In this document: positions 1 through 6,099 of the stretch, piece after piece | How positions within the stretch are numbered: position 1 is the stretch's first letter | Layout: each line of letters begins with the position of its first letter | Source: Desulfobacteraceae bacterium | GTDB taxonomy: Bacteria > Desulfobacterota > Desulfobacteria > Desulfobacterales > Desulfosalsimonadaceae | Length of the DNA: 7,176 nucleotides | Reading direction: 5' to 3' | Assembly: GCA_003551985.1 (NCBI GenBank) | Contig: PUOB01000214.1 | Location: 1 to 7,176, forward strand | Translations under genes and position numbers: made by a program | The notes under the pieces: generated by a model | What the model saw: the letters and a program-made list of their open reading frames with translations, nothing else | Database searches by the model: none | Told to the model about the DNA's origin: nothing

Positions 1-30
1 AAAACCGTCAATTTGTAACCGAACAATTAC

Positions 31-157
31 GACGGCTTCGTAAAAAGTCCAGTATCTGCGTTATGCGCGATTTCCGAAGAACATCACGTACACCTAAGTA
101 CGCTCAATTCTTCAAAAATCGCGCAAGCCTTGATCTTGAACTTTTTTCAAAGCCGTC
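31..157. repeat. MITE-like imperfect palindromic repeat, first copy
   Basis: This 127-bp non-coding element has imperfect terminal inverted repeats. The left end (GACGGCTTCGTAAAAAGTCC) matches the reverse complement of the right end at 17 of 20 positions. Inside, GCGCGATTT at 66-74 pairs with AAATCGCGC at 116-124, and CGTAC/GTACG around position 90 forms the central stem, so nearly the whole element can fold into one long hairpin. A second copy in the same orientation starts at 7095 and is identical at 76 of 83 aligned positions. No open reading frame fits inside. Small size, terminal inverted repeats and dispersed copies suggest a non-autonomous element mobilised in trans. I see no target-site duplication around it. 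Similar sequences are, from memory, frequent between genes of Desulfobacterales. Confidence 0.75.
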
Positions 158-162
158 TGAAA

Positions 163-335
163 CCGACTTTTTACGAGACTATCAAGTTTGACGACTTCGT
201 AAAAAGTCTCGAATCAGAACCGTAGGGGCGAATAATCATTCGCCCGCCATAAGGGCGAATGATTATTCGCCCCTACAAAGAACCCGTCGTGAATCGGGAG
301 ACAAAAGCCGACTTTTAACGACGCCATCAAGCTTG
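163..335. repeat. Repeat ends in tandem: distal end of copy one plus a degenerate second copy
   Basis: Positions 163-190 and 308-335 are direct repeats, 23 of 28 bases identical, without gaps (both begin CCGACTTTT and end ATCAAGYTTG). Positions 190-208 repeat the left end of the element at 31 (GACGACTTCGTAAAAAGTC). The simplest reading is two head-to-tail units of one family, about 31-190 and 190-335, where the second has lost or replaced its interior. At their junction, 165-176 and 197-208 form a perfect 12-bp inverted repeat with a 20-base loop. No protein is encoded here. The unit boundaries are inferred from only these few copies. Confidence 0.55.
222..276. repeat. Perfect REP-like palindrome, 24-bp arms
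   Basis: Arms 222-245 and 253-276 are perfect reverse complements of 24 bases, separated by the 7-base loop GCCATAA. The outer end reads GTAGGGGCGAATAATC. The identical hexamer AGAACC lies directly before it (216-221) and just after it (279-284, two A residues beyond the arm), which looks like a target-site duplication. Palindromes starting GTAGGGGC are a widely dispersed intergenic repeat type in bacteria (recalled, not searched). It lies downstream of the antiporter operon and could also stop or slow transcription from it as RNA, although no U-tract follows on either strand. Confidence 0.8.
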
Positions 336-399
336 TGTATCGGTTTTGCGCCAATTATTCAAGGCCCATTGCAACGGCGCATATTTTTGCCTGCAGGGG
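336..399. other. Short intergenic remainder downstream of the operon
   Basis: This is non-coding DNA between the repeat block and the stop codon of the last operon gene. I see no hairpin followed by a T-run on the minus strand, so no classical intrinsic terminator for the operon can be named. The 30 bases at the extreme left of the window (1-30) likewise show nothing recognisable. Confidence 0.5.
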
Positions 400-2247
400 T
401 CATGGACGCCAAACCATCGAAAGCACCAGGACCAGGGCCACAATGGCAGTCAATACACCCGCCCATATACGCAGAAATGGTTCCCGCCCGGCCATCCATG
501 CAGCAACTTTCTCCATGGTTGTCAACGGCTTCTGCCGGGAGTGGACCGTGTGCATTATTTCAGGGCTCAAAAGGGCTTGGACAGCGGCCCCCAGTTTCCC
601 GCCGGCGCTTAAAAATCTCCGCGCGCACAGAACGTAGAGCGCCCACAGATCGCCGGCGGGAAGCCGTTCCGACACCGATGCAAGCGTTTCGACCAGGGGC
701 ATTGACCGGACGGCCCAGTAAACGCCGACCGCTGCCAACGCACCGACGGCACCCGGCCACAACAGGCCGGGCAATTCGCCAGGGGGCGGGAGCGCCGGAA
801 GGATTTCCGGCATGGACAACCACCAGGGCGCACTTGAAGCCAGAAAAACAGACCCCATCCAGGCAACCACCATGCTCAGGGGCGCCGGGGCGGCGCTTGT
901 CCGGCCTGCAACCCGTCTCCATGCATGATACTGGAGGTAAAGCGTGCGTATCATCAGCAGCGCGGTCCCCACCGCGGCCAGGCTCAGGAGGAGCACCAAA
1001 AACGTTTGGTCGTTTTCATACAGAACCGATTTCATGGACCACTTGACGGCAAGGCCGGTGCCGGCCAACCCCGCCAGGGAAAGCGCCGGCAAAACAAGCG
1101 CCGCCCACAACAACCAGCCCGGCAGATGCACGGGCCGGTCGGTCATGGCCGTGCCCATAAACAAAGCCCCCTTGTTCAACCCGTGGTGAACGATAAAAAA
1201 CACCAGAACCGTTGCTGTAGCGCCCCACAAGTCGGGTTTTGCCGCCGCAAGGCCGAAAAGGGACGCAATCATCCCCATCTGGCTGACACTTGAATACGCC
1301 AGCACAACCTTGGGATCCCGCTGAACAGCGCCATAAACCGCTGCGCCGAATGCGCCGGCAAGGCCTGCAACCAGGGCGGTATACCCCAGGACGGGCAGGG
1401 ACGCAAGGCCCACCGGCAACGTATGCCACCAACCGATCAGCCCGGCCTTGATCATCGCCCCGGAAAGCACGGCGCTTGCCGGTGTTGGGGCAACCGGGTG
1501 GGCCAGGGGGAGCCACACGTGAAGGCCCGCGAGCCCGGCCTTGACTGCAAACCCGAGCCACAGCAAAAAACGGACGGCCACCGGCGCATGGGGCTCCGCC
1601 AGGTATTCCCGCAACCCCGAAAGCATAAGCGTCTGTGCGCTGCCGGCACCCCAGAGCAGGCCGCCCAGGATCAACCCCTCCCCGATTACAGCCATGATTA
1701 TATACGCACCGGCCCCTTTTCTAGCCTTGATGCTTTCCGCGTGTATCACCAGGACATACGCGGAAAAGGTCATAACCGCGAAACCGGTGTAAAAACCGAC
1801 GATGTCCGTGGCGATGACAAGCAGGATGTTGCCTGCAAGGGCGATGGGCCATATGACGGCGTAGCGAAACAACCGCCAGGCGGCATGCCCTGCCTGGCGG
1901 ACGCCGGCCGGCGCTTTTCCGGTAAGGTAGCCGTGGCCGTATACGCCTGCGGTCAGCCAGAGCAGCGCCGTAAAGCCTAAAATCGTGCGGCGCATGCCGG
2001 CCGCCTCCCATACGCTTCCCATCATCAGCCAGGAAAACCCGGCTTGCCCGTCACCAACGACCAGGGCATGGACAAGCGCCGGCAACGGCGCGCTGATCCA
2101 AAAAACGGCAAACCACGGGTAATGCCATACCCGGACGAAATTCCAGCGCGGATGGAAAAAGTAGGCGCAAGCCGTTGCGGCGGAAACAATCAACGGCCAG
2201 GCGACGACGGCGATCAACAGCGCCTTTGTTATCATCTCCGGCGTCAT
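400..2247 (-). CDS. NuoL/MrpA-type antiporter-like membrane subunit, 615 aa, lacking the TM5 glutamate
   Basis: This is a proton-conducting membrane transporter of the NuoL/M/N-MrpA/D family in the cytoplasmic membrane, predicted to move H+ or Na+. The antiporter core spans about residues 85-440. The TM7 lysine K236 precedes GLHVWLP, the TM8 lysine is K267 (GAMIKAG), the TM11 HH pair is H354/H355 with K359, and the TM12 lysine is K402 (AVKW). The TM5 glutamate is missing: A157 stands at its place in GFAVMTFSAY. A C-terminal extension follows: a hydrophobic helix (about 494-514), about 75 mostly polar or amphipathic residues, and a last helix (591-612), as in NuoL/MrpA lateral-helix proteins; total length equals that of NuoL. 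The ATG at 2247 is chosen because it forms an ATGA overlap with the preceding gene and has GGGGGA 9 bases upstream. A TTG start at 2283 would add 12 non-conserved residues. It is the last gene of the operon. The fold is certain; the transported ion is not known. Confidence 0.9.
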   Translation of the reverse strand: MTPEMITKALLIAVVAWPLIVSAATACAYFFHPRWNFVRVWHYPWFAVFWISAPLPALVHALVVGDGQAGFSWLMMGSVWEAAGMRRTILGFTALLWLTAGVYGHGYLTGKAPAGVRQAGHAAWRLFRYAVIWPIALAGNILLVIATDIVGFYTGFAVMTFSAYVLVIHAESIKARKGAGAYIIMAVIGEGLILGGLLWGAGSAQTLMLSGLREYLAEPHAPVAVRFLLWLGFAVKAGLAGLHVWLPLAHPVAPTPASAVLSGAMIKAGLIGWWHTLPVGLASLPVLGYTALVAGLAGAFGAAVYGAVQRDPKVVLAYSSVSQMGMIASLFGLAAAKPDLWGATATVLVFFIVHHGLNKGALFMGTAMTDRPVHLPGWLLWAALVLPALSLAGLAGTGLAVKWSMKSVLYENDQTFLVLLLSLAAVGTALLMIRTLYLQYHAWRRVAGRTSAAPAPLSMVVAWMGSVFLASSAPWWLSMPEILPALPPPGELPGLLWPGAVGALAAVGVYWAVRSMPLVETLASVSERLPAGDLWALYVLCARRFLSAGGKLGAAVQALLSPEIMHTVHSRQKPLTTMEKVAAWMAGREPFLRIWAGVLTAIVALVLVLSMVWRP

Positions 2248-3743
2248 GGCAGATATTCCCCCAATGCAAGCCACTCGGCCCAAAAAACCGGACTAAACGG
2301 CATGCCGGCCAGCAGGCCGGCGCCGAGGCTGAAAGCCGCCGTAGCGACCGGCGGCCACAAAAGCCAGGCACTGGTTTCCAGCCGCCCGATGTCCTGCTCA
2401 CAGGGCCACTCTCCCACATGCGCCTTGAACCAGATACGATAAACCATGGGCAGAAAATAGGCGGCATTCAGCATGCTGCTGGCCACCAGCACCAGGATCA
2501 CCCATGACATGCCCGATCCGACGGCACCCGTGCCCAAATACCACTTGCTGACAAAACCGGCCATGGGCGGCACCCCGATCATGCCCATGGCGGCCACGGT
2601 AAAGGCAATACTGGTAACGGGCATCCGCCGGCCTGCGCCGTCAAGCTCATCGATATCATGGACACCCAACGTTTCGGCATAATTGCCGGCACAAAAAAAC
2701 AGGGTCACTTTCATCAACCCCTGGTGGATGAGATGGGCCAGCCCGGCAATGGCGCCCATCGGGTGAAACATCGACACACCCAGCAGGATGTAGGATATCT
2801 GGCTGACGGTCGAAAACGCCAGGCGGCGTTTTATTTCCGCCTGGGAAAGGGCCCGGATCGAACCGTACAGGATCGTTATTGCCGCTGCAATGGTCAGGGC
2901 GGCTGAAAGCCCCAGCGAAAAAGACAATTCCATGCCGTACACATCGTAAACCACCCGTATAATGCCGAAAGCGCCTGCCTTGACCACGGCGACCGCATGG
3001 AGCAGGGCGCTGACGGGTGCCGGCGCCACCATTGCGGAAGGGAGCCAGCCATGCAGCGGCACAATCGCAGCCTTGACGCCCAGACCGGCAATCAAAAGAA
3101 CAAAAACAATCACCAGGTACGGATGCATGGCGGGATCCATGCCGGCCAGGTACCGGTAATCCCCAAACGCCACCTCCCCTGCCAGGGTATGCAATGCCAC
3201 AATGCCCAGCAAAAGAACCACCCCCCCGGTCAGGGTGTATTGAAGGTATCGCTTGCCCGCGGCCAGCACCTTGTCCGTCCCCCGGTGCACAACGAGCGGA
3301 TACGTCGAAAGCGTCAGCAGTTCGTAGAACAATACAAAGGTAAACAGGTTGCCGGCAAAAGCGATCCCCAGCGTGCTGGCCACGCACAGGCTGAAAAAAC
3401 CAAAAAACCGGCTGCGGTTTGGGGAGTCCTCAAGGTATCCCACGGCATATATGGTGGTAAACAGCCAGAGCAGGGATGACAGTCCGGCAAACATCACCCC
3501 CAGCGCATCGGCCCGAAGAATAAAATCCACCCCTGAAATGACCGTAAAGCGCATTTCATAGGCTACGCCCAGGTAAACGCCAAAGACCATGCCGGCAACC
3601 AGGGCCATCTTTAGCAAGGCCGCGGCCAGGTTGATGGCGGTGCGCGTCGCCCGGCGCTCTTCGGGCAGAAGAAAAATCACCGGTGCGGCCAGAAGCGATG
3701 TAAACAGCACAAACAGGGGCATCCATGTATTTATTGCCGTCAT
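2244..3743 (-). CDS. NuoN/MrpD-type antiporter-like membrane subunit, 499 aa
   Basis: A polytopic membrane protein with about 14 helices, of the proton-conducting transporter family shared by complex I, Mrp antiporters and membrane hydrogenases. The full ion-path set is visible: TM5 E141 (FYELLTLSTYPLV), TM7 K224 (GVKAAIVPLHGWLP), TM8 K255 (AVVKAG), H337/H340 and K345 in the TM11 segment (HLIHQGLMK), and TM12 K400 (GFVSKW). Length fits MrpD and NuoN (about 490 aa). It is the third of four operon genes. The ATG at 3743 is chosen over the in-frame GTG at 3782: it makes a 4-bp ATGA overlap with the gene before, GGGGG lies 6 bases upstream, and the extension from the GTG is charged and unlike a family N-terminus. 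It probably forms one of three parallel ion channels in the complex. Paralogue assignment (M, N or D) cannot be settled by eye. Confidence 0.92.
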   Translation of the reverse strand: MTAINTWMPLFVLFTSLLAAPVIFLLPEERRATRTAINLAAALLKMALVAGMVFGVYLGVAYEMRFTVISGVDFILRADALGVMFAGLSSLLWLFTTIYAVGYLEDSPNRSRFFGFFSLCVASTLGIAFAGNLFTFVLFYELLTLSTYPLVVHRGTDKVLAAGKRYLQYTLTGGVVLLLGIVALHTLAGEVAFGDYRYLAGMDPAMHPYLVIVFVLLIAGLGVKAAIVPLHGWLPSAMVAPAPVSALLHAVAVVKAGAFGIIRVVYDVYGMELSFSLGLSAALTIAAAITILYGSIRALSQAEIKRRLAFSTVSQISYILLGVSMFHPMGAIAGLAHLIHQGLMKVTLFFCAGNYAETLGVHDIDELDGAGRRMPVTSIAFTVAAMGMIGVPPMAGFVSKWYLGTGAVGSGMSWVILVLVASSMLNAAYFLPMVYRIWFKAHVGEWPCEQDIGRLETSAWLLWPPVATAAFSLGAGLLAGMPFSPVFWAEWLALGEYLP

Positions 3744-5212
3744 GGTCCACCCCCGACCGGTGTGATCAGCATGAGCGGCCACTTTGCAAACAACCCCAGG
3801 AAAACGGCCGCCAGGGCAAGGAGAAAGGCGACCAGTTCCTTTTTCAAGGGAAGGTGCCCATAGATATCCGTTTCCTTCCCCGCAGCCAGGGCGTGTTTAA
3901 ATATCCTGAAAATATAGGCCGCACCCAGAAGCGTGCCCGCCGACAATACAACAACCCATTGCCACTGGCCGGACAGCATTGCGCTGTGCAACAGGAGCCA
4001 TTTGGCCGTAAAACCGCCTGACAGGGGCAGGCCGATGATGTTGATTGCGGCAAGACCGAAAACCAGCAGGGAAAACGGCAGATAGTTATCCACGCCGGAG
4101 AGGCCTTCAAGGTCCCCGCGGCCCATCGCCAGCACCAGGTTGCCGACCGACAGGAACATGGCCGCTTTGGCAAAGGCATGGGAAATAAAATGCAGCCACG
4201 TCCCCTGCCAGGCGAGCTGTGCCGCCTGCTCCCCTGTGCCCGCCATCAGGGGAAACACCAATAGCAGATAACCCAGCTGCGCCATTGTGGAATATGCGAC
4301 AATTTGTTTGACCTCCTGCTTGCGCAGGGCCATCAGTCCGCCCCAGACGACCGCGACGGTACCGGCCAACCCGATCAGCTGTGCGGCTGCAATCGCCTGG
4401 GGCATAAGGGTCATCCACAGCTTCACAAAAACGAAAAAAGACCCCTTTACAACCAGGGCCGCATGAATGGCGCTAACCGGCGCCCATGCATGGGAATGGG
4501 CGCTCGGGAGCCATGCATGCAGGGGAAAAACAGCGGCTTTGAGCATCAATCCGGCGCTCATCAGGGCCATGGCGATGAAATGAATCGTTCCCGGCGTTGC
4601 CGCCCGGGCCAGGCCCGCCAGGTCGATATGCCCATAAATACCGTAATATATGCCCGCACCCAAAAGGTAGCACAAGGAACCCAGGAGCATCAGAAAGAGA
4701 TAGCGCAGCCCGGCGGTAACCGCTTCCGCCCGTTCCGGAAGCACCATCATTGCGGCGGCGCTCAGGCCAAGCATCTCCAGCGCCAGGTAGGTGCTCAGCA
4801 GGTCGGCCGATATCCATAGCAGAAGAAGACCGCTCCAGAGGATCGCAAGGAAAGGCCAGAAAAACCGTTCCCGGGCAAGGGTTTTGGTCTGACGGAAGCG
4901 ATGAAGCTGAAAATAGCTCAGGGAATAGACGGCGCATGCGGATATGACCAGGGTGGTTACGGCCGCCAGCACCACGGCCAGGCCGTCGATCCTGAGCATC
5001 ATGCCGGCGGGAAGCCGTGCGGCGGCCAGATCGATTACCAGGGGGCCTTCCAGATGGACATACGCGCCCAGGGCAAACACGACGGCGATCTGTATGCCCA
5101 GCGGCAAGGCGATTGCACGGAAACGCGCAGGCGTCCTGAAAAACGCGAATACCCCCCACAACAGCAATATGGCAAACGGCAGGGCCGAAAGCACCTTGAA
5201 ATCAGCAAGCAT
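3740..5212 (-). CDS. NuoM/MrpD-type antiporter-like membrane subunit, 490 aa
   Basis: A polytopic inner-membrane protein of the proton-conducting transporter family. Key residues seen: TM5 E146 (LALEMLGLSA), TM7 K225 followed by AAVFPLHAWLP, TM8 K256 (LVVKGS), H341/H345 and K349 in TM11 (HFISHAFAK), and TM12 K404 (GFTAKW). The loop after TM7 is histidine-rich (H232, H239, H241) before PVSA, a common variant in the NuoM/MrpD group. The start codon overlaps the end of the fused MbhD-MnhC gene by 11 bp; GGGAGG lies 11 bases upstream, a rather long spacing, so coupled re-initiation is plausible. The next gene starts at the ATGA on its stop. Length matches MrpD. With its two paralogues downstream it would form the antiporter-like part of a membrane-arm-like complex. 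The role is inferred; the family is clear. Confidence 0.92.
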   Translation of the reverse strand: MLADFKVLSALPFAILLLWGVFAFFRTPARFRAIALPLGIQIAVVFALGAYVHLEGPLVIDLAAARLPAGMMLRIDGLAVVLAAVTTLVISACAVYSLSYFQLHRFRQTKTLARERFFWPFLAILWSGLLLLWISADLLSTYLALEMLGLSAAAMMVLPERAEAVTAGLRYLFLMLLGSLCYLLGAGIYYGIYGHIDLAGLARAATPGTIHFIAMALMSAGLMLKAAVFPLHAWLPSAHSHAWAPVSAIHAALVVKGSFFVFVKLWMTLMPQAIAAAQLIGLAGTVAVVWGGLMALRKQEVKQIVAYSTMAQLGYLLLVFPLMAGTGEQAAQLAWQGTWLHFISHAFAKAAMFLSVGNLVLAMGRGDLEGLSGVDNYLPFSLLVFGLAAINIIGLPLSGGFTAKWLLLHSAMLSGQWQWVVVLSAGTLLGAAYIFRIFKHALAAGKETDIYGHLPLKKELVAFLLALAAVFLGLFAKWPLMLITPVGGGP

Positions 5213-5882
5213 CCGTCTCTACGCCTCCCGAAGCCTGCGGTTCGCCTGTGACAGGGCTGCGTCCGATGAGAATCACCACCATCAGGCTGGCGAAGAATGC
5301 AACCAGAAGGCCGCTTGTGACCATTACAAAGGGCACATCCATCGCAAAAGCGCGTTTTTTGGCAAAACATACGATCAACAGGAACACGCCGCTGCCGAGC
5401 ATGTTGAAGGCGAACACCCGGCGCAGCAAGTGGCGCTGGTAAGACAAGGCGAAAAACCCGGCGCCTGCGACGGGAATGCCGGATACAGCATACCATGTGT
5501 ATTCGGACCCGGCGGCGCCCTGAAAAAAATAAAAGACAGCTGCACCGGAAAAACCCATGAAAATGACGGTTCCGGTCAGCGACAGGATAAGACCGGCGGA
5601 CCGGGATTCAAGCCGCCAGGGAACGATGGTGTCCGGCCCCGGAAAGCCCGGGAGAAGACGCAGGGCATGCCACAGCACAAACCCGGTCATAAGGGCCCCG
5701 ATGCATACCTCCACCGCTCCCAGCAGCGGAAGCGCCAATCGGAACCAGACCACAGCCATGAGTATGCAGAAAACAAAAAAAAGCATCACGGCCCGCCGCA
5801 AATCCCGCATCACGATTACGGTAATTGCGGAAAAAGCGACCAATGCCGCAATCAAACCATCCGGCAGCAGCGCCTCCACCAT
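5202..5882 (-). CDS. Fused MbhD (DUF4040) - MnhC/NuoK-like membrane protein, 226 aa
   Basis: First gene of the operon, with about seven predicted membrane helices. Residues about 8-75 (MRDLRRAVML, then LLGAVEVCIGALMTG with E58) match the MbhD/DUF4040 pattern that in Mrp sits at the C-terminus of MrpA and corresponds to part of NuoJ. A single helix at 98-118 may be an MbhE-like remnant. Residues about 128-206 match MnhC/MrpC/NuoK: GIPVAGAGFFALSYQRHLLRR, then FNMLGSGVFLLI, then D182-V-P and a third helix ending VVILIG. In known Mrp and Mbh systems these are separate proteins, or DUF4040 is fused to MrpA, so a MbhD-MnhC fusion is unusual. The ATG has AGGGAG six bases upstream, and a sigma70-like promoter lies about 50 bp before it. 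The last 20 residues are polar and read over the next gene's start. The NuoK half is firm; the DUF4040 half is likely. Confidence 0.82.
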   Translation of the reverse strand: MVEALLPDGLIAALVAFSAITVIVMRDLRRAVMLFFVFCILMAVVWFRLALPLLGAVEVCIGALMTGFVLWHALRLLPGFPGPDTIVPWRLESRSAGLILSLTGTVIFMGFSGAAVFYFFQGAAGSEYTWYAVSGIPVAGAGFFALSYQRHLLRRVFAFNMLGSGVFLLIVCFAKKRAFAMDVPFVMVTSGLLVAFFASLMVVILIGRSPVTGEPQASGGVETDAC

Positions 5883-5902
5883 AAATCGCTCCCTGTATTA
5901 TT

Positions 5903-5943
5903 CCGGCATTTTCAATAAAACACTGCATTTATTGTAATACCGG
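5903..5943. promoter_or_regulatory. Inverted repeat across the -10 box and predicted start site (candidate operator)
   Basis: Left arm 5903-5919 (CCGGCATTTTCAATAAA) and right arm 5928-5943 (TTTATTGTAATACCGG) are inverted repeats with 14 matching bases and a one-base gap, around an 8-base centre. The inner CAATAAA/TTTATTG is perfect. It covers the -10 box and the expected transcription start of the operon promoter. Only part of it would be transcribed, so a protein-binding operator is more likely than an RNA hairpin. No regulator gene lies in the window. Confidence 0.45.
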
Positions 5944-5958
5944 ATATAAATCTGTCAA
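5931..5958 (-). promoter_or_regulatory. Sigma70-type promoter of the antiporter operon
   Basis: Read on the minus strand, a perfect -35 box TTGACA (5953-5958) is followed after 16 bases by TACAAT (5931-5936), a 5/6 match to the -10 consensus. Transcription would start near 5924, giving a leader of about 42 bases before the ATG at 5882, with the Shine-Dalgarno AGGGAG near its end. The AT-rich setting contrasts with the GC-rich genes around it. Confidence 0.65.
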
Positions 5959-5990
5959 TTTGACCTTCCGCACGACTTAGGGGGAGGGGG

Positions 5991-6025
5991 AAGTTGCAAG
6001 TTGTAGGTTGTAAGTTGTAAGTTGT
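5991..6025. repeat. Heptamer tandem repeat, five units of AAGTTGT
   Basis: Five consecutive 7-base units read AAGTTGC, AAGTTGT, AGGTTGT, AAGTTGT and AAGTTGT. It lies between the peptidase stop and the operon promoter, about 33 bp upstream of the -35 box. Seven-base repeats of this type (ACAACTT on the other strand) recur in intergenic DNA of many environmental bacteria, from memory. The period is not a multiple of three and no real gene covers it. Confidence 0.8.
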
Positions 6026-6099
6026 AGGGCATAGGATGTGCTGACGAAGGAAGCGCATCACTGTCATGTGGCAGGGGACAGGCCAGCGGTTGCTGTCTT

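Larger units (their letters stand above)
5883..6099. other. Intergenic region upstream of the antiporter operon
   Basis: This region separates the peptidase stop codon from the first operon gene. It holds, from right to left, an unremarkable stretch (6026-6099), a heptamer tandem repeat, a G-run pair (GGGGGAGGGGG at 5980-5990), the operon promoter and an inverted repeat. No convincing intrinsic terminator for the peptidase gene is seen, so read-through into the operon is possible. Confidence 0.6.

Noticed and set aside
222..276. Intrinsic terminator of the antiporter operon
   Set aside because: The stem is strong but no T-run follows on the minus strand, and it lies 124 bp past the stop; a dispersed repeat explains it better.
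31..335. CRISPR array
   Set aside because: Repeats are few, unevenly spaced, diverged and palindromic along their whole length, with no regular spacers.
333..1046. Plus-strand open frame of 237 codons
   Set aside because: It is antisense to a clear membrane gene; Pro/Arg-rich composition without any fold pattern is typical of a shadow frame in GC-rich DNA.
2248..2283. TTG-initiated 12-residue extension of the 615-aa subunit
   Set aside because: The ATG at 2247 overlaps the upstream stop as ATGA and has a well-placed GGGGGA; the extension is not membrane-like.
3744..3782. GTG-initiated 13-residue extension of the 499-aa subunit
   Set aside because: It is charged and unlike family N-termini, and the ATG at 3743 gives the same ATGA coupling seen at the next junction.
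400..5882. Complete Mrp antiporter or membrane-bound hydrogenase operon
   Set aside because: No MrpB, E, F or G-like frame and no Ni-Fe or Fe-S subunit can be found on either strand of the window.
4944..5918. Plus-strand open frame of 324 codons
   Set aside because: It runs antisense across two well-supported membrane genes and has a low-complexity, polar, family-less composition.
5980..5990. G-quadruplex in GGGGGAGGGGG
   Set aside because: There are only two G-runs; at best a weak two-tetrad structure, with no supporting context.
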